Shown one piece after another: positions 62,919 through 64,000 of a stretch of 64,000 bases of DNA. Source of the stretch: Carnobacterium jeotgali MS3 (lineage in GTDB: Bacteria; Bacillota; Bacilli; Lactobacillales; Carnobacteriaceae); assembly GCF_000745125.1 (NCBI RefSeq), contig NZ_JQNF01000010.1, positions 310,001-374,000 on the forward strand. The letters run 5' to 3'. Within the stretch, counting starts at the first letter, position 1. Each line of letters starts with the position of its first letter. Under the pieces are notes generated by a model that did no database searches, was not told the DNA's origin, and saw nothing but the letters and a program-made list of their open reading frames with translations. A program made the translations under genes and the position numbers.

Positions 62919-64000
62919 TTAATAATCTGGTTCGATTTTTTTCAACTCAATAAAATGAATCGAATTGATGTCCATGTAAGCATAAAAAGACCATTTTCCA
63001 TCAATAAGTTCATCATTTATTTCTACATCTGGAGTTGTCGTCGAAATAATATATTTCATGACCTCTTGATTGATACCATATTTACTATTTATTTTTCTTA
63101 AGTTATCATACAATGCGCCATTTTTACGGTCAAATTTAAAACGAGTGACTTGATATTCACCTGGTTCTAAATTTTCTATTTTAACTTGCAACTCTTTACT
63201 ATGTTCACGCAAGAATAAATCATCAACTGAATACCTAGGGTTAAAGTTCCGTTCATGGAATAACGCAATTTGATAGCCATCTTCATTTTGTGTTAAAAGA
63301 TGGTTTTCTCCTTCAGATAAGACGGTACCGTACAACCTTTCTTTAAAAAACATAGCATAATAAACCGGTCGTTTACCATCAAAATAATGAAAGAGTTCAA
63401 GACCATCAGAAACCAAATCTTGACTGTTATGGACCCTTTCGTGTATTTCATTATTAATCCAAAAACCTAAACCTTGAACTTCTTGACTCAGCTCTAGCAC
63501 GGTGTTGAAAATGAGTGCCGCACGAAAAAAAGTGCCATTACTATACCGAGAATCTCCCGTCAGTGTATTCCAAATATCAAGGAACAACGGTTTTTCAATT
63601 TTATTTTTCTTGAGAAAGTGTTTCAACCTCTTCGTTTTGTTCATATGGTAATTTTGTGCTTTCATAAAATTCTTATCACTTGTGTCTTCAAAATTAATAT
63701 CGCTATTTCGATTGGCATCAAAACTTATGAAATCAATAGTTATGGCCTTATTCAGAAGCCACATGTGACTTTTTTCAATACTTTCCGTGTCTTCATCAAA
63801 AGGTAAAAAAACACCTAATTGAATATGTGGCATTTTATTTTTCAATGTCCTTTGTAACGTATCGTATAACTCCTCTAGTAACGCAGGATCAAGTTTTGTC
63901 TCTTTTGGTGCATAAAACAAAACATGCCATTTCTGAACAAATTCTTTACCAAACACTTGAACAGCATGATTTAGAAATGCCCTAAGTTTAGAGAAGTAGT
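62919..64000 (-). CDS. GH39-like domain protein, N-terminal part outside the window
   Basis: The minus-strand frame is open from the window edge (64000) to the stop at 62919, so about 360 C-terminal residues are visible and the true start lies beyond the window. An apparent start at 63956 is a GTG in mid-domain. Features: LNHAVQVFGKEFVQKWHVLF, FLDIWNTLTGDSRYSNGTFFRAALIF, GLGFWINNEIHER and YYAMFFKERLYG, resembling GH39/xylosidase-like domains that are often fused behind an AraC HTH in Firmicutes. The catalytic Glu pair is not clear to me. The regulator fusion is an inference. Confidence 0.6.
   Translation of the reverse strand, partial: YFSKLRAFLNHAVQVFGKEFVQKWHVLFYAPKETKLDPALLEELYDTLQRTLKNKMPHIQLGVFLPFDEDTESIEKSHMWLLNKAITIDFISFDANRNSDINFEDTSDKNFMKAQNYHMNKTKRLKHFLKKNKIEKPLFLDIWNTLTGDSRYSNGTFFRAALIFNTVLELSQEVQGLGFWINNEIHERVHNSQDLVSDGLELFHYFDGKRPVYYAMFFKERLYGTVLSEGENHLLTQNEDGYQIALFHERNFNPRYSVDDLFLREHSKELQVKIENLEPGEYQVTRFKFDRKNGALYDNLRKINSKYGINQEVMKYIISTTTPDVEINDELIDGKWSFYAYMDINSIHFIELKKIEPDY

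Overview
The window is low-GC DNA of a Gram-positive bacterium. Genes are packed tightly with strong AAGGAGG-type ribosome sites, sigma-A promoters (TTGACA-17-TATAAT type) and hairpin-plus-T terminators. Gene content (PTS alpha-glucoside uptake with a GH4 6-phospho-alpha-glucosidase, class I fructose-bisphosphate aldolase, CopB, RpiR/AraC sugar regulators, cre-like sites, a glucuronide pathway) fits Lactobacillales. Carnobacteriaceae or Enterococcaceae is my best guess; I cannot name a species. It reads as chromosome: I see no rRNA, tRNA, CRISPR array, IS element, prophage or plasmid replication gene.

Layout. 1-2.5 kb: end of an OppA-type peptide-binding protein and a DegV protein. 2.6-5.6 kb: a three-gene minus-strand polysaccharide operon (degenerate-GGDEF membrane protein, processive GT2 synthase, GH8-like protein). 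5.9-9.2 kb: a PepSY lipoprotein, then an ATP-grasp ligase and a dicarboxylate/amino-acid symporter behind a long leader. That leader encodes a 35-residue peptide with seven cysteines followed by a terminator, so it looks like a cysteine-codon attenuator. 9.3-15 kb: a PfkB kinase, a palindromic repeat cluster, and the malP-malA alpha-glucoside genes with an RpiR regulator. 15.3-18 kb: CopB ATPase and a YdhK-like lipoprotein. 18.4-23.6 kb: a PhnDCEE-type importer with a cytoplasmic 5'-nucleotidase-like enzyme. 23.7-33.3 kb: MFS exporter, fda, metallophosphoesterase, two small unknown genes, 6-phosphogluconate dehydrogenase with a divergent RpiR regulator, stress protein, SDR plus AIF-like flavoprotein, thioredoxin-like protein.

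33.8-46.6 kb is a glucuronide catabolic region. UidA releases glucuronate; UxaC, UxuB and UxuA convert it to 2-keto-3-deoxygluconate; KdgK phosphorylates it; KdgA cleaves KDPG to pyruvate and glyceraldehyde-3-phosphate. An IclR (KdgR-like) regulator, an AraC regulator, a GH3 hydrolase and a HAD phosphatase accompany them, with cre-like sites at the uidA and kdgA promoters. 54-60 kb holds a paralogous module: a second GH3, a second AraC protein, an acetyltransferase, a VOC protein and a GPH sugar symporter. Two of its promoters share an identical 17-bp motif.

46.7-53.9 kb: YkvA, a VIT-family transporter, small membrane and uridine-kinase-like genes, then an acyl-CoA dehydrogenase-EtfB-EtfA operon. 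It diverges from a cysteine-bearing Crp/Fnr regulator, and a perfect TTGATTTAAATCAA box sits at -41.5 of a predicted promoter of the operon. 60-64 kb: MFS transporter with an M20 amidohydrolase, and the C-terminal part of a GH39-like protein that runs off the window.

The two most noteworthy signals are the Cys-codon attenuator over the symporter/ATP-grasp pair and the FNR-type control of acd-etfBA.
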